Of a DNA stretch of 38,747 nt, positions 1 through 7,692 are shown one piece after another. The notes beneath the pieces are model-generated. The model was not told where the DNA came from, made no database searches, and worked only from the letters and a program-made list of their open reading frames with translations. Source of the stretch: an uncultured Lachnobacterium sp. (lineage in GTDB: Bacteria > Bacillota > Clostridia > Lachnospirales > Lachnospiraceae); NCBI GenBank assembly GCA_900543445.1, contig UQRC01000027.1, forward strand, positions 1-38,747. Reading direction: 5' to 3'. Within the stretch, counting starts at the first letter, position 1, and the number at the start of each line of letters is the position of its first letter. A program made the translations under genes and the position numbers.

Positions 1-945
1 ATCACCCTCAAACACCGTATATTCGAACCGGTATCCTTTCGTCGTCTTAGCTCTCACACAAATACGAATGTGCTGCTGCTCCGGAATCTCTGCTTCGCTC
101 TCCGACTCTTCGGTATTCGTTTCCGGCATCTCGTAAGTAAATGTACAACTTGCGATTCCAGAGACGCCCTCAATCGTATCCGCTTCACTGGCACTGTCAG
201 AAGAACTTTCTGTCGCATCCACAGCGTTATTGCTGCCTTCTGCCAAAGCTATTCCGGTATCCGAATCTGCTCCATTCATCTTCGCCAGAAGATCCTCCTC
301 GTCAATCTGCTTCTCATCCAGCATCGTAACCAGTTCCAGGCTCTGGAACGTAAACAGATTCAGACCGCTCAATTCAACATCACAGTCACTGTTTAAACGG
401 AATGCTCCATTCTTAAAAGAAGGTTCCTTATCAAGCTTCGCAAGAAGCACCTGATCAAGACTGAAATCGAGTCCCTGATAATCATTTAAGACTTCCGTGG
501 TCTTCTTTCTTCCGTTCGAAATCAAAAATGTAATATTACCGTCAAAATCCTTATTGAGTGGTAGATCCACACTTCCGGTAAAAGCATACTTGCCCCGCCT
601 TAAAGTTGTCTCCTTTGTCCCGAAAAAGATACTGACTTCCGTCTTATCGGTATATTCCTTCGGAACAACGGACACATTCACTTTATACTTTCGATTCGCA
701 AAGTCGAGGCTTTCCACTGCGATGGAATAATCCTCAACCATGCTTGCTTCCTCCTGCAGGGTCTTCTCAATATTGGACTGCAAATTCGTCATATCGGACA
801 AAATCACGCTCGTGGAATCCTGCAGATAGGTAAGCTGATTCGTCAAAGCATCAATCTTGCGGAACATTCCGTACATCAGTGCAAGAATTAACACTATAAT
901 GACAATGATGATGATTTTTTTAAAATTCAATTTCCATTTCTTCAT
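1..945 (-). CDS. Membrane-anchored extracellular protein, unknown function (3' end cut by window)
   Basis: An open frame of 315 codons runs from ATG at 945 off the left edge without a stop. It begins MKKWKLNFKK, followed by one hydrophobic segment (about residues 11-27, IIIIVIIVLILAL), which suggests an N-in signal anchor. A heptad-like stretch (about 29-66, containing LTNQLTYLQDS and LQSNIEKTLQEE) could be a short coiled coil. The rest is polar and beta-rich, with an acidic, Ser-rich patch near residues 240-262, as expected for a domain outside the membrane. It starts 21 bp after the aspS stop and is probably the last gene of the hisS-aspS transcript. The ribosome binding site is weak. I do not recognise the family. 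A role in cell-envelope biology is only inferred from the topology. Confidence 0.8.
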   Translation of the reverse strand, partial: MKKWKLNFKKIIIIVIIVLILALMYGMFRKIDALTNQLTYLQDSTSVILSDMTNLQSNIEKTLQEEASMVEDYSIAVESLDFANRKYKVNVSVVPKEYTDKTEVSIFFGTKETTLRRGKYAFTGSVDLPLNKDFDGNITFLISNGRKKTTEVLNDYQGLDFSLDQVLLAKLDKEPSFKNGAFRLNSDCDVELSGLNLFTFQSLELVTMLDEKQIDEEDLLAKMNGADSDTGIALAEGSNNAVDATESSSDSASEADTIEGVSGIASCTFTYEMPETNTEESESEAEIPEQQHIRICVRAKTTKGYRFEYTVFEGD

Positions 946-966
946 ATAAAACGTTGACTCACAAAA

Positions 967-2769
967 CTACTGCTCCGAAGATTCTTCGGTTGCTGTAATC
1001 TGGATTCCAAGCTCCTTAAGCTGCTTCTCGTCTACAGTTCCCGGAGCCTCAGACATCAGATCCGATGCATCCTTTACCTTCGGGAATGCGATTACATCAC
1101 GAATAGAGTCTGCGTGTACCATATGCATGATCATACGGTCAACACCATAAGCAAGTCCTGCGTGTGGCGGTACTCCGTAAGAGAAAGCGTCTAACAGGAA
1201 TCCGAACTGCTCATGCGCGCGCTCCTTGGTAAATCCAAGAACCTCGAACATCTTCTCCTGAATATCGTCCTGATGAATACGTACAGATCCTCCACCAAGC
1301 TCCGTTCCGTTTAATACGATGTCGTAAGCCTTGGCACGCACGGCACCCGGATCCGAATCGATTTTGTCCCAATCCTCTTCCATCGGCATCGTGAATGGAT
1401 GATGCATTGCCATAAAACGGTTCTCCTCATCGGACCACTCAAGAAGCGGGAACTCGGTTACCCACAGGAAATTGTACTGGTTCTCATCCATCAGTCCAAG
1501 TTCCTCGCCGAGCTGCAGACGGAGTGCTCCAAGCACGTTCCATACAATCTTATTCTTATCAGCAGCGAACAGAAGCAGATCGCCCGGCTTACCATTCATC
1601 TTCTCAACCAACGCCTTCAGTTCGTCTTCCGTCATGAATTTTGCGAAGGATGACTTATAGGTTCCATCCTCGTTGACGCACAAATAAGCAAGTCCCTTGG
1701 CACCGCATCCCTTTGCATGCTCAACAAGCTTATCGATCTTCTTACGAGGCATAGCGCCCTGTCCACAAACATTGATACCGCGGACAGATCCACCGTTCTC
1801 AAGCGCACCGGTAAATACACCGAATCCGCATCCTTTAACGACATCCGATACGTCAACCAGTTCCATGCCGAAACGGGTATCCGGCTTGTCGGAACCGAAA
1901 CGATCCATCGCTTCCTGCCAAGGCATACGTGGCAGCGGAAGCTGGATATCAGCGCCGATTGCTTCTTTAAATACATATTTAAGGAGACGCTCGTTTACAT
2001 CAAGAACGTCCTCGATATCTACGAAAGATAACTCCATATCAGCCTGTGTAAACTCCGGCTGACGGTCCGCACGAAGATCCTCGTCACGGAAGCATCTTGC
2101 GATCTGGAAATAACGGTCATATCCGGAAGCCATCAGAAGCTGTTTGAAAAGCTGCGGAGACTGTGGCAGCGCATAAAAATTGCCCGGATGTACACGGCTC
2201 GGTACAAGATAGTCTCTTGCTCCCTCAGGAGTGGACTTACAAAGGATCGGAGTCTCGATCTCTAAGAACCCCTCATTTGCCATAAACTGACGCATCAGTC
2301 CGAGCACACGGCTCTTGAGCATTAAGTTGCGCTGGATATCCGGTCTTCTCAAATCAAGATAACGATACTTCAGGCGAATATCCTCCTTTGTCTGGCTGTT
2401 CTCCTCAATTGCAAACGGAGGTGTCTGTGACTCGGAAAGGATACGAAGGCTTGTTGCGATCACTTCGATATCTCCGGTCTTTAAATTCTCATTGACTGCA
2501 GCGGAACGCTTCTGCACGTTTCCCTCGATAGCGACAACATACTCACTTCTTAACGTTCCTGCCTTTGCGAAGCCTTCTGCTCCGACACTGTCCTCATCAA
2601 ATACGATCTGTAACAGACCGCTTCTATCACGCAAGTCGATAAAGATCAGACTTCCTAAATTTCTTCTCTTCTGTACCCAGCCCATCACGGTAACTTTCTC
2701 ACCGATATTGGAACTGCTTACCTCTGTACATCTGTGGCTTCTGTGTAAGCCCTTCATTGATTCTGCCAT
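967..2769 (-). CDS. aspS: Aspartyl-tRNA synthetase
   Basis: Class II synthetase that charges tRNA-Asp with aspartate in the cytoplasm. The 600 residues match the bacterial type, which has an extra GAD domain. The N-terminal OB-fold anticodon-binding domain covers about residues 1-110 (VMGWVQKRRNLGSLIFIDLRD). Motif 2 is visible at about 225-242 (RCFRDEDLRADRQPEFTQ), and motif 3 near the C terminus is GLAYGVDRMIM. The start ATG at 2769 has an AAGGAG ribosome binding site. The gene lies downstream of hisS on the same strand, a pairing common in Firmicutes. The 220-bp gap between them holds a fold-back element rather than a clear terminator, so co-transcription is likely. Confidence 0.98.
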   Translation of the reverse strand: MAESMKGLHRSHRCTEVSSSNIGEKVTVMGWVQKRRNLGSLIFIDLRDRSGLLQIVFDEDSVGAEGFAKAGTLRSEYVVAIEGNVQKRSAAVNENLKTGDIEVIATSLRILSESQTPPFAIEENSQTKEDIRLKYRYLDLRRPDIQRNLMLKSRVLGLMRQFMANEGFLEIETPILCKSTPEGARDYLVPSRVHPGNFYALPQSPQLFKQLLMASGYDRYFQIARCFRDEDLRADRQPEFTQADMELSFVDIEDVLDVNERLLKYVFKEAIGADIQLPLPRMPWQEAMDRFGSDKPDTRFGMELVDVSDVVKGCGFGVFTGALENGGSVRGINVCGQGAMPRKKIDKLVEHAKGCGAKGLAYLCVNEDGTYKSSFAKFMTEDELKALVEKMNGKPGDLLLFAADKNKIVWNVLGALRLQLGEELGLMDENQYNFLWVTEFPLLEWSDEENRFMAMHHPFTMPMEEDWDKIDSDPGAVRAKAYDIVLNGTELGGGSVRIHQDDIQEKMFEVLGFTKERAHEQFGFLLDAFSYGVPPHAGLAYGVDRMIMHMVHADSIRDVIAFPKVKDASDLMSEAPGTVDEKQLKELGIQITATEESSEQ

Positions 2770-2890
2770 AATTGTCTCCTTAATTTCTTTATTAACTATT
2801 ACAGAAACCTTCCAACCTCATTCGCAAAATCTGCCACTAAAGTGTCAGCCGCAGCTTCCGCTGCTTTCCATTTTGCTCATTTGGTTGAAG

Positions 2891-2987
2891 GTAACTCTAT
2901 TCAGAGTTACAATATGATAAATCTGCATATTCTTATGTGCAAGCACAACGCCTATGCATCTTTACCATATTGTTTCTGAATAGTTAC
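2891..2987. repeat. 97-bp fold-back element with imperfect terminal inverted repeats
   Basis: The left end reads GTAACTCTATTCAGAGTTAC then AATATG. The reverse complement of the right end reads GTAACTATTCAGAAACAATATG, so the two ends pair over about 22 bp with small bulges. Further in, AAATCTGCATA faces TATGCATCTTT, and the centre is TGTGC-AA-GCACA (2936-2947). The whole stretch can therefore fold into one long hairpin on either strand. It fills most of the hisS-aspS gap, beginning right after the hisS stop. No T-run follows it on the minus strand, so it is not an ordinary terminator. It could be a MITE-like insertion or an mRNA-processing hairpin. Confidence 0.7.
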
Positions 2988-2988
2988 G

Positions 2989-4248
2989 CTATTTGTTAAA
3001 AAACTCCACGAACTCCTCATATCCTTCCTTGGAAAGCTGTTCTTTCTGGAATTTCTTATTCTTATTCATACGCACAACAAGTACCTGCTGTCCGTTCTCA
3101 CGCGCTTCCTTCGCCTGCTTCATGACATCCACAAGCTTCTCGGCCGGATACTTCTTCTCTACGAGATACGCCACTCTCTTCGGACTCTCCGGAATCTTAA
3201 AGCCACTCTCCATAAGAAGTAAAATAATACGCTCGAATCCGATCGAGAATCCGCAGGCCGGAACATCATTTCCGGTAAACTTGCCGATCATCTTATCGTA
3301 TCTTCCTCCGCCGCCGCAGGCTGCGCCAAGCTCCGGCATAGAGATTTCAAAAATCGTACCTGTATAGTAGCTCATTCCTCTTACAAGTGTCGGATCGAAT
3401 ACCAGTGTAAACTCCGCATTCTTGGTCGCATTGACCGCAGTAGCAATCTCTGTCATGTTCGTCACAACTTCCTCATCAAGGAAATTGCCTAATGTATCGG
3501 CGAGGAATGCAACGCCTTCGGCGACATCCTTCTTCTCCTCAAGCAGCTTGAAAAGTCCTAAATATTTGTCGATCGACTCCTGAGCATAGCCATCCTTTGC
3601 CAGCTCCTCGGCAACACCCTCAACACCGATCTTGTCCATCTTGTCGAGCGTGATAAATACGTTGTCATAATCCACCTCGGCAAATCCGCTGTATGCAGCC
3701 ATCGCCTTAAGAATTCTTCGCTCATTGATACGGATCTCAAAGTTCTTAAATCCAAGTCTTCCGATCGTCGTTGTCGTAGCAGTGATCAGTTCGATCTCTG
3801 CCAGATTACTTGGCTCGCCTAAGATGTCGATATCACACTGTGTAAACTGACGGTAACGTCCTCTCTGCGGACGGTCCGCTCTCCACACACTTCCGATCTG
3901 TAAAGCCTTAAAAGGACTCGGCAGATCATTGGCATTGTTCGCATAGAATCGGGAAAGCGGAACGGTTAAGTCATAACGCATACCGAAATCAACGACATCC
4001 GCCTCTTCCTTTGCTGTCTCTAAATTTAACTTCTCGCCGCGCTTCAATACTTTGAAGATCAGCTTCTCATTCTCGCCGCCCTGCTTATTGGAGAGATTTG
4101 CGATATTCTCCATACAAGGGGTCTCGATCGGTGTAAAACCGAAGCTTCGGTAAGTGTCCTTGATTACGCTTGTCACATAATCGCGGATTTCCATCTCTGC
4201 TGGTAATATATCTTTCATGCCGTTTACCGGCTTCTTGCTTAATGCCAT
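2989..4248 (-). CDS. hisS: Histidyl-tRNA synthetase
   Basis: Class II synthetase that charges tRNA-His. The frame is open up to 4395, but the real start is ATG at 4248 (MALSKKPVNGMKDILP). It is preceded by a strong GGAGG (4255-4260) and by its own promoter at 4285-4313, which lies inside the upstream extension. The resulting 419 residues are the usual length. HisRS signatures are visible: the motif 2 region WRADRPQRGRYRQFTQCD, VRGMSYYTGTIFEI (histidine binding) and GGGGRYDKMIG. The promoter predicts a leader of only about 30 nt, which leaves no room for a T-box. aspS follows on the same strand. Confidence 0.97.
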   Translation of the reverse strand: MALSKKPVNGMKDILPAEMEIRDYVTSVIKDTYRSFGFTPIETPCMENIANLSNKQGGENEKLIFKVLKRGEKLNLETAKEEADVVDFGMRYDLTVPLSRFYANNANDLPSPFKALQIGSVWRADRPQRGRYRQFTQCDIDILGEPSNLAEIELITATTTTIGRLGFKNFEIRINERRILKAMAAYSGFAEVDYDNVFITLDKMDKIGVEGVAEELAKDGYAQESIDKYLGLFKLLEEKKDVAEGVAFLADTLGNFLDEEVVTNMTEIATAVNATKNAEFTLVFDPTLVRGMSYYTGTIFEISMPELGAACGGGGRYDKMIGKFTGNDVPACGFSIGFERIILLLMESGFKIPESPKRVAYLVEKKYPAEKLVDVMKQAKEARENGQQVLVVRMNKNKKFQKEQLSKEGYEEFVEFFNK

Positions 4249-4284
4249 CTGCTTTCCTCCGTAATCTCTAATTATCCAGAATTT

Positions 4285-4313
4285 ATTATACGTTTGAGAT
4301 TCCCATACGTCAA
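4285..4313 (-). promoter_or_regulatory. Sigma-A promoter of hisS
   Basis: On the minus strand TTGACG (4308-4313) is followed after exactly 17 bp by TATAAT (4285-4290). Transcription would start about 30 nt upstream of the hisS ATG. This uncouples hisS-aspS from the galactan operon upstream, which ends at the terminator at 4373-4420. Confidence 0.85.
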
Positions 4314-4372
4314 GCATCGAAGTGCGAAGGAATACGGATTTCCACCAAATTTTCGCCAACCGCGTGACGAAT

Positions 4373-4420
4373 TGAAAAAACGCACAATACATCACAGAAT
4401 TTCTGCAATGTATCGTGCGT
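4373..4420 (-). terminator. Rho-independent terminator of the galactan operon
   Basis: Thirteen-base arms (4380-4392 and 4408-4420, ACGCACAATACAT against ATGTATCGTGCGT, one wobble) with further pairing inside are followed on the minus strand by TTTTTT. It lies 28 bp after the stop of the cytoplasmic GH53 gene and closes the transcript that starts at the binding-protein promoter. Confidence 0.9.
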
Positions 4421-4447
4421 CTTATCTTTCGTCCGCGCTAATCTGCT

Positions 4448-5563
4448 TTACTCATTCTCCGGCTTAAAATCTCTGATCAGATTCCAGGTCGGCAGTGCAT
4501 TGCCGTCATAATCAAACAATGCCTGATTTGCCCACTCATTACCGCATGGTCCCTTGTCGTTCATATACTTAAGAGACGCTTCCGTTGCCCAGCCGGAACC
4601 GGAAACCGGAATCCATGCCGGCTCCCAGTAGAAGAAGCCTTTTCCTTTGTTGCCCCGGATGTGGCTGATACGGTTTAAGAAATCTTCCATGAAATCATAC
4701 TGTCCCTGCACGGTCATCGGATACTCGATCTTTGCCACAAGTTCAGGCTTGGTTGCATATCCCTTGCGCTGCTCATCGGTAAGCTTCTCATAGTCCTTGT
4801 AGTCCTCCATGGTGTATCCCATGGAAACCTCTGCAATGATCAGCTCCTTGCCGTAACGCTCCGCAATATCGTTCATATTGTTGGTCAGCATATCAAGTGT
4901 TCCATGCCAGAACGGATAATAAGACAATCCGATCAGCTGGAAGTCCTCGCCACGCTTTGTAAACTCGTCGAACCACTCGCGGTACAAAGCGTTGTTTCCG
5001 CCGTTGTCCAGATGAATCATGATCGGCACATCCTCATCAATCGCACGCACACCGCGGATACCGGCATTCACAAACTTTGCGATATTATCATAGTTTGGAA
5101 CCTTGCCCTCCGGCCAAAGCAGACCGTTTGAGAGCTCGTTTCCAACCTGTACCATCGTTGTGTTGATGCCATTGTCACGAAATACCTTCATCGTATCCAC
5201 CGTGAAATCATAGACTGCCTGCTCCAGTTCCTCAACACCGTAATCTTTCCATGCCTTCGGTTTGATCTGTTTACCAGGATCTGCCCAGAAATCGCTGTAA
5301 TGAAAGTTTAAGAGCACGCCAAGACCTGCATCGGTTACTTTCTTTGCAATCGCAAGCGTTGTCTTAAGATCATTCTCTCCGGCACCGTAAGACTCTCCAC
5401 TCTCAGAGTACGGATCATTCCACAGACGGATACGGATCGTGTCAACGTCATACTTCTTCATGATGTCTAAGATATCCATCTCGGTTCCATCGACATAATA
5501 TTTGACTCCACATTTCTCAAGTTCCAATAATGTGGATAAATCCATGCCTTTTACAAATTTCAT
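4448..5563 (-). CDS. Cytoplasmic GH53 endo-beta-1,4-galactanase
   Basis: A 371-residue single-domain GH53 enzyme that would hydrolyse beta-1,4-linked galactosyl chains. Family hallmarks are TIRIRLWNDPY (about 42-52), FHYSDFWADPGKQ (87-99), the acid/base Glu143 in VQVGNELSNG, LSYYPFWHGT (213-222), the nucleophile Glu245 in IIAEVSMGYT, and a C-terminal FYWEPAWIP motif. There is no signal peptide: the protein starts MKFVKGMDLS directly at the catalytic domain. It should act inside the cell on imported galacto-oligosaccharides, unlike the lipoprotein GH53 at 11619. It is last in the operon, after the zinc-ribbon gene, has an AAGGAG ribosome binding site, and is followed by a strong terminator. 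The assignment is firm; the exact substrate length preference is inferred. Confidence 0.95.
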   Translation of the reverse strand: MKFVKGMDLSTLLELEKCGVKYYVDGTEMDILDIMKKYDVDTIRIRLWNDPYSESGESYGAGENDLKTTLAIAKKVTDAGLGVLLNFHYSDFWADPGKQIKPKAWKDYGVEELEQAVYDFTVDTMKVFRDNGINTTMVQVGNELSNGLLWPEGKVPNYDNIAKFVNAGIRGVRAIDEDVPIMIHLDNGGNNALYREWFDEFTKRGEDFQLIGLSYYPFWHGTLDMLTNNMNDIAERYGKELIIAEVSMGYTMEDYKDYEKLTDEQRKGYATKPELVAKIEYPMTVQGQYDFMEDFLNRISHIRGNKGKGFFYWEPAWIPVSGSGWATEASLKYMNDKGPCGNEWANQALFDYDGNALPTWNLIRDFKPENE

Positions 5564-5586
5564 GCCTTTTCTCCTTAACTTAATAC

Positions 5587-5614
5587 AAGCTGCCGCACTC
5601 TCGTACGGCAGCTT
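5587..5614. other. Intercistronic hairpin between zinc-ribbon and GH53 genes
   Basis: Perfect 9-bp arms (AAGCTGCCG and CGGCAGCTT) surround a 10-nt loop. The T-rich tail is on the plus-strand side, so it would not stop the minus-strand operon mRNA efficiently. It is more likely an mRNA processing or stability element in front of the GH53 gene, or a terminator for antisense transcription. Confidence 0.6.
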
Positions 5615-5619
5615 TGTTT

Positions 5620-5838
5620 TTAATCGAAATCGAATTTTGTAATTCGATCATGCATTGCCTTGTAGCGGAAGCGGATCATCTCATTTTTTTCTAAAACGTC
5701 CTGCTCCGTTCCTCTATACTGGCAACGAATGCAGCTATAAATACCTGTTTCCTTATTATAAAACATATCAATGTCCAGATCTCTGAGGAAGCAGGATGGG
5801 CATCTGTAATTTAATTTGCCTTTGCCAAGTTGAGCCAT
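5620..5838 (-). CDS. 72-residue zinc-ribbon protein, overlapping gene in the galactan operon
   Basis: A small protein with two CxxC pairs, CPSC (Cys13/Cys16) and CIRC (Cys36/Cys39), in the spacing of a one-zinc ribbon, followed by a charged tail ending DRITKFDFD. Its first 28 bases overlap the 3' end of the 616-residue gene in another frame. Because the first Cys pair lies at residue 13, no later start would work. A strong AAGGAGG (5849-5855) stands 10 nt before the ATG, inside the upstream gene, which supports real translation and suggests coupling. Zinc ribbons often bind nucleic acid or proteins. What this one does in a carbohydrate operon is unknown; I do not recognise a family. Confidence 0.85.
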   Translation of the reverse strand: MAQLGKGKLNYRCPSCFLRDLDIDMFYNKETGIYSCIRCQYRGTEQDVLEKNEMIRFRYKAMHDRITKFDFD

Positions 5839-7661
5839 GTTGCAAATACCTCCTTGTCTGAGATTGTTTTCTTGTAACCAAGTGTGAACATTGGCGAGAA
5901 TGCATAACCTTCTTTCACGTAACCCTCTGCTGCGGAGTCTGATGCGGTCATGGAAACTCTTGTCTCGATCTCAGGAACGACTGCTGAGACTTCGGTTGCA
6001 CCTACAACGCCCTCCTCACGGCACTTGTATGCGTAATCAATGGTCTTAACCTCCGGTCCGTCGATTCTTAACTTGATATTCGTCATATCCTCAGAATACT
6101 CTGTGGTACCGTAACATGCTACCATGTACTCGTTTAAGGTAACTTCGGCATCCGGATTGCTCATCTCAAGAATATGACGTTCAATCTTGATGTTGGAAGA
6201 TCCCTCTTCGAAATACTCCTTCGTCTGAAGCTTAACGGTCAGATCGTTAAACTCGATCGTTACAGGATCCAGTGTCAGGACTCTTGTCTTGCCTTCCTGT
6301 GAGAAATGCGCATGTGTCGGACAGAGACACAGATCAACTTCCTCTCCCTTGTAAGAAAGCTTTGCACTTCTGACGGTTCCCTCTCCAGCATAATGTGTGA
6401 AGTAACCTGCACGGTACTTCTCCTGGATCAGGAATGGGTAAGATGCATCCTGAACATGCTTTGTTCCGATTCCAACCGGCCACTCAAGCTTCGCTGCATA
6501 TGGGCGAAGGTCTACGATCGCTCCACCCTGATCCATGTTGACACAGGCTCTCATGTATGGATCGCAGTACCAGAACAGCTGCTTATCCGATCCGTATAAG
6601 ATATCTCTCCAGAGTGCACACTCCGGCTCGTTGTAGTTATTGTCATTGACACCCTTCTTCTCACGATAGTAGTCAGCGAACTCTGACATTGTCATATCGA
6701 TGAGCTGTCCTTCTTTCTTTAACTTACCGTAGTAAGCACATCCGTCACTGTATGACTTGTAAAGAAGTTCATAAGGCTGCTCCCAACGTCCCATCTTGTT
6801 CATCCAGCCTGGTCCAACGAACATCATGTTGTATGCGTATCCGTTGTTGTACTTCTCAAGAGAACGATACTGATCGATCAGGTTGTACAGATATGGGTAC
6901 TCCCAGGTCTTGGTATCGTAGATCATTCCACGAAGTACATTCTGTGGATGGGTTCCGAAGTTGGACCCGTTACCGTCATAACATGCGATCAGGTCTCGTG
7001 AAAGGTGTGGGATTGCTACGATTCCGCTATCCTCTTCCTTATTTGCAGCCGGTGCATGTGTATTCTGCTTAGAAGGGATCCATGGTGCCCATGGGCCTCC
7101 GTCAAATAATGTATACCATGAGTTGTTACAGGTATGATATGCCTTCGGACCTTCCTCCCAACAGGTAGCAACCGCACATTTTACTGTCGGGTATGTTGCC
7201 TTAATGTAGTTGGTCAGATCTGCATCCATATAATAAGAACCTGTTGACTCCGGATAGAATCCGAACTTGTCATGGAACTTCTCAAATACATCGTTTACAA
7301 TTGCTTTCTTGTCTTCCATAGAAAACATCCAGATACAGAAGTCTTTTGTCTTATACTTCTCTCTGAACTCCTCGCAAGGCAGACCAAGTAATGATAACGC
7401 GATCTCATCACCATATACTTCATGGTCATGCTTCGCAATCTCAACCGCCTCATCATTGAAAAGGGATGCATAGGTCATCTGAATGGTAACCTTGAGTCCG
7501 TTCTCATGAGCCAGTCTCTGCTGCGTCTTAAAGATATCAAGTGATTCGGTCAGAAGTGCCTTATCTCCGATATCCTCTTCCTTACCCTGTCCGGTGACAG
7601 TCGCGGAATACTCCGGCACCAATTCCGGGCGATGAATAAGGTTTAATACAAATTTATCCAT
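5811..7661 (-). CDS. 616-residue protein of unknown function in the galactan operon (candidate novel carbohydrate-active enzyme)
   Basis: I do not recognise this family with certainty. The start is ATG at 7661 (MDKFVLNLIH); GAGGAG (7672-7677) lies 10 nt upstream, and the longer frame from 7679 would begin on that ribosome binding site. There is no signal peptide or membrane segment, so it is cytoplasmic. Residues 1 to about 300 alternate strands and helices (TIQMTYASLF, GDEIALSLLG, FGFYPESTGSYYMDA, VKCAVATCWEEG) in a way that recalls polysaccharide-deacetylase or GH57/GH38-like barrels, and are rich in Trp, Tyr and His (DGGPWAPWIPS, PHLSRDL). Residues about 360-616 look like beta-sandwich. 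It sits between the transporter genes and the cytoplasmic GH53, so a role in processing imported oligosaccharides is a fair inference. It could instead be a phosphorylase, deacetylase or isomerase. Confidence 0.85.
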   Translation of the reverse strand: MDKFVLNLIHRPELVPEYSATVTGQGKEEDIGDKALLTESLDIFKTQQRLAHENGLKVTIQMTYASLFNDEAVEIAKHDHEVYGDEIALSLLGLPCEEFREKYKTKDFCIWMFSMEDKKAIVNDVFEKFHDKFGFYPESTGSYYMDADLTNYIKATYPTVKCAVATCWEEGPKAYHTCNNSWYTLFDGGPWAPWIPSKQNTHAPAANKEEDSGIVAIPHLSRDLIACYDGNGSNFGTHPQNVLRGMIYDTKTWEYPYLYNLIDQYRSLEKYNNGYAYNMMFVGPGWMNKMGRWEQPYELLYKSYSDGCAYYGKLKKEGQLIDMTMSEFADYYREKKGVNDNNYNEPECALWRDILYGSDKQLFWYCDPYMRACVNMDQGGAIVDLRPYAAKLEWPVGIGTKHVQDASYPFLIQEKYRAGYFTHYAGEGTVRSAKLSYKGEEVDLCLCPTHAHFSQEGKTRVLTLDPVTIEFNDLTVKLQTKEYFEEGSSNIKIERHILEMSNPDAEVTLNEYMVACYGTTEYSEDMTNIKLRIDGPEVKTIDYAYKCREEGVVGATEVSAVVPEIETRVSMTASDSAAEGYVKEGYAFSPMFTLGYKKTISDKEVFATWLNLAKAN

Positions 7662-7692
7662 TTTAAATACTCTCCTCAAAATTTAATATTCG

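Noticed and set aside
4249..4379. T-box riboswitch upstream of hisS
   Set aside because: The predicted leader is only about 30 nt and the nearby hairpin belongs to the upstream operon's terminator; no T-box sequence was seen.
4249..4395. N-terminal extension of hisS (49 extra residues)
   Set aside because: The extension would include the hisS promoter and its ribosome binding site, and normal HisRS proteins start at MALSKK-like positions.
7662..7679. Alternative start of the 616-residue protein at 7679 (MRRVFK...)
   Set aside because: That ATG overlaps the GAGGAG ribosome binding site that serves the ATG at 7661.
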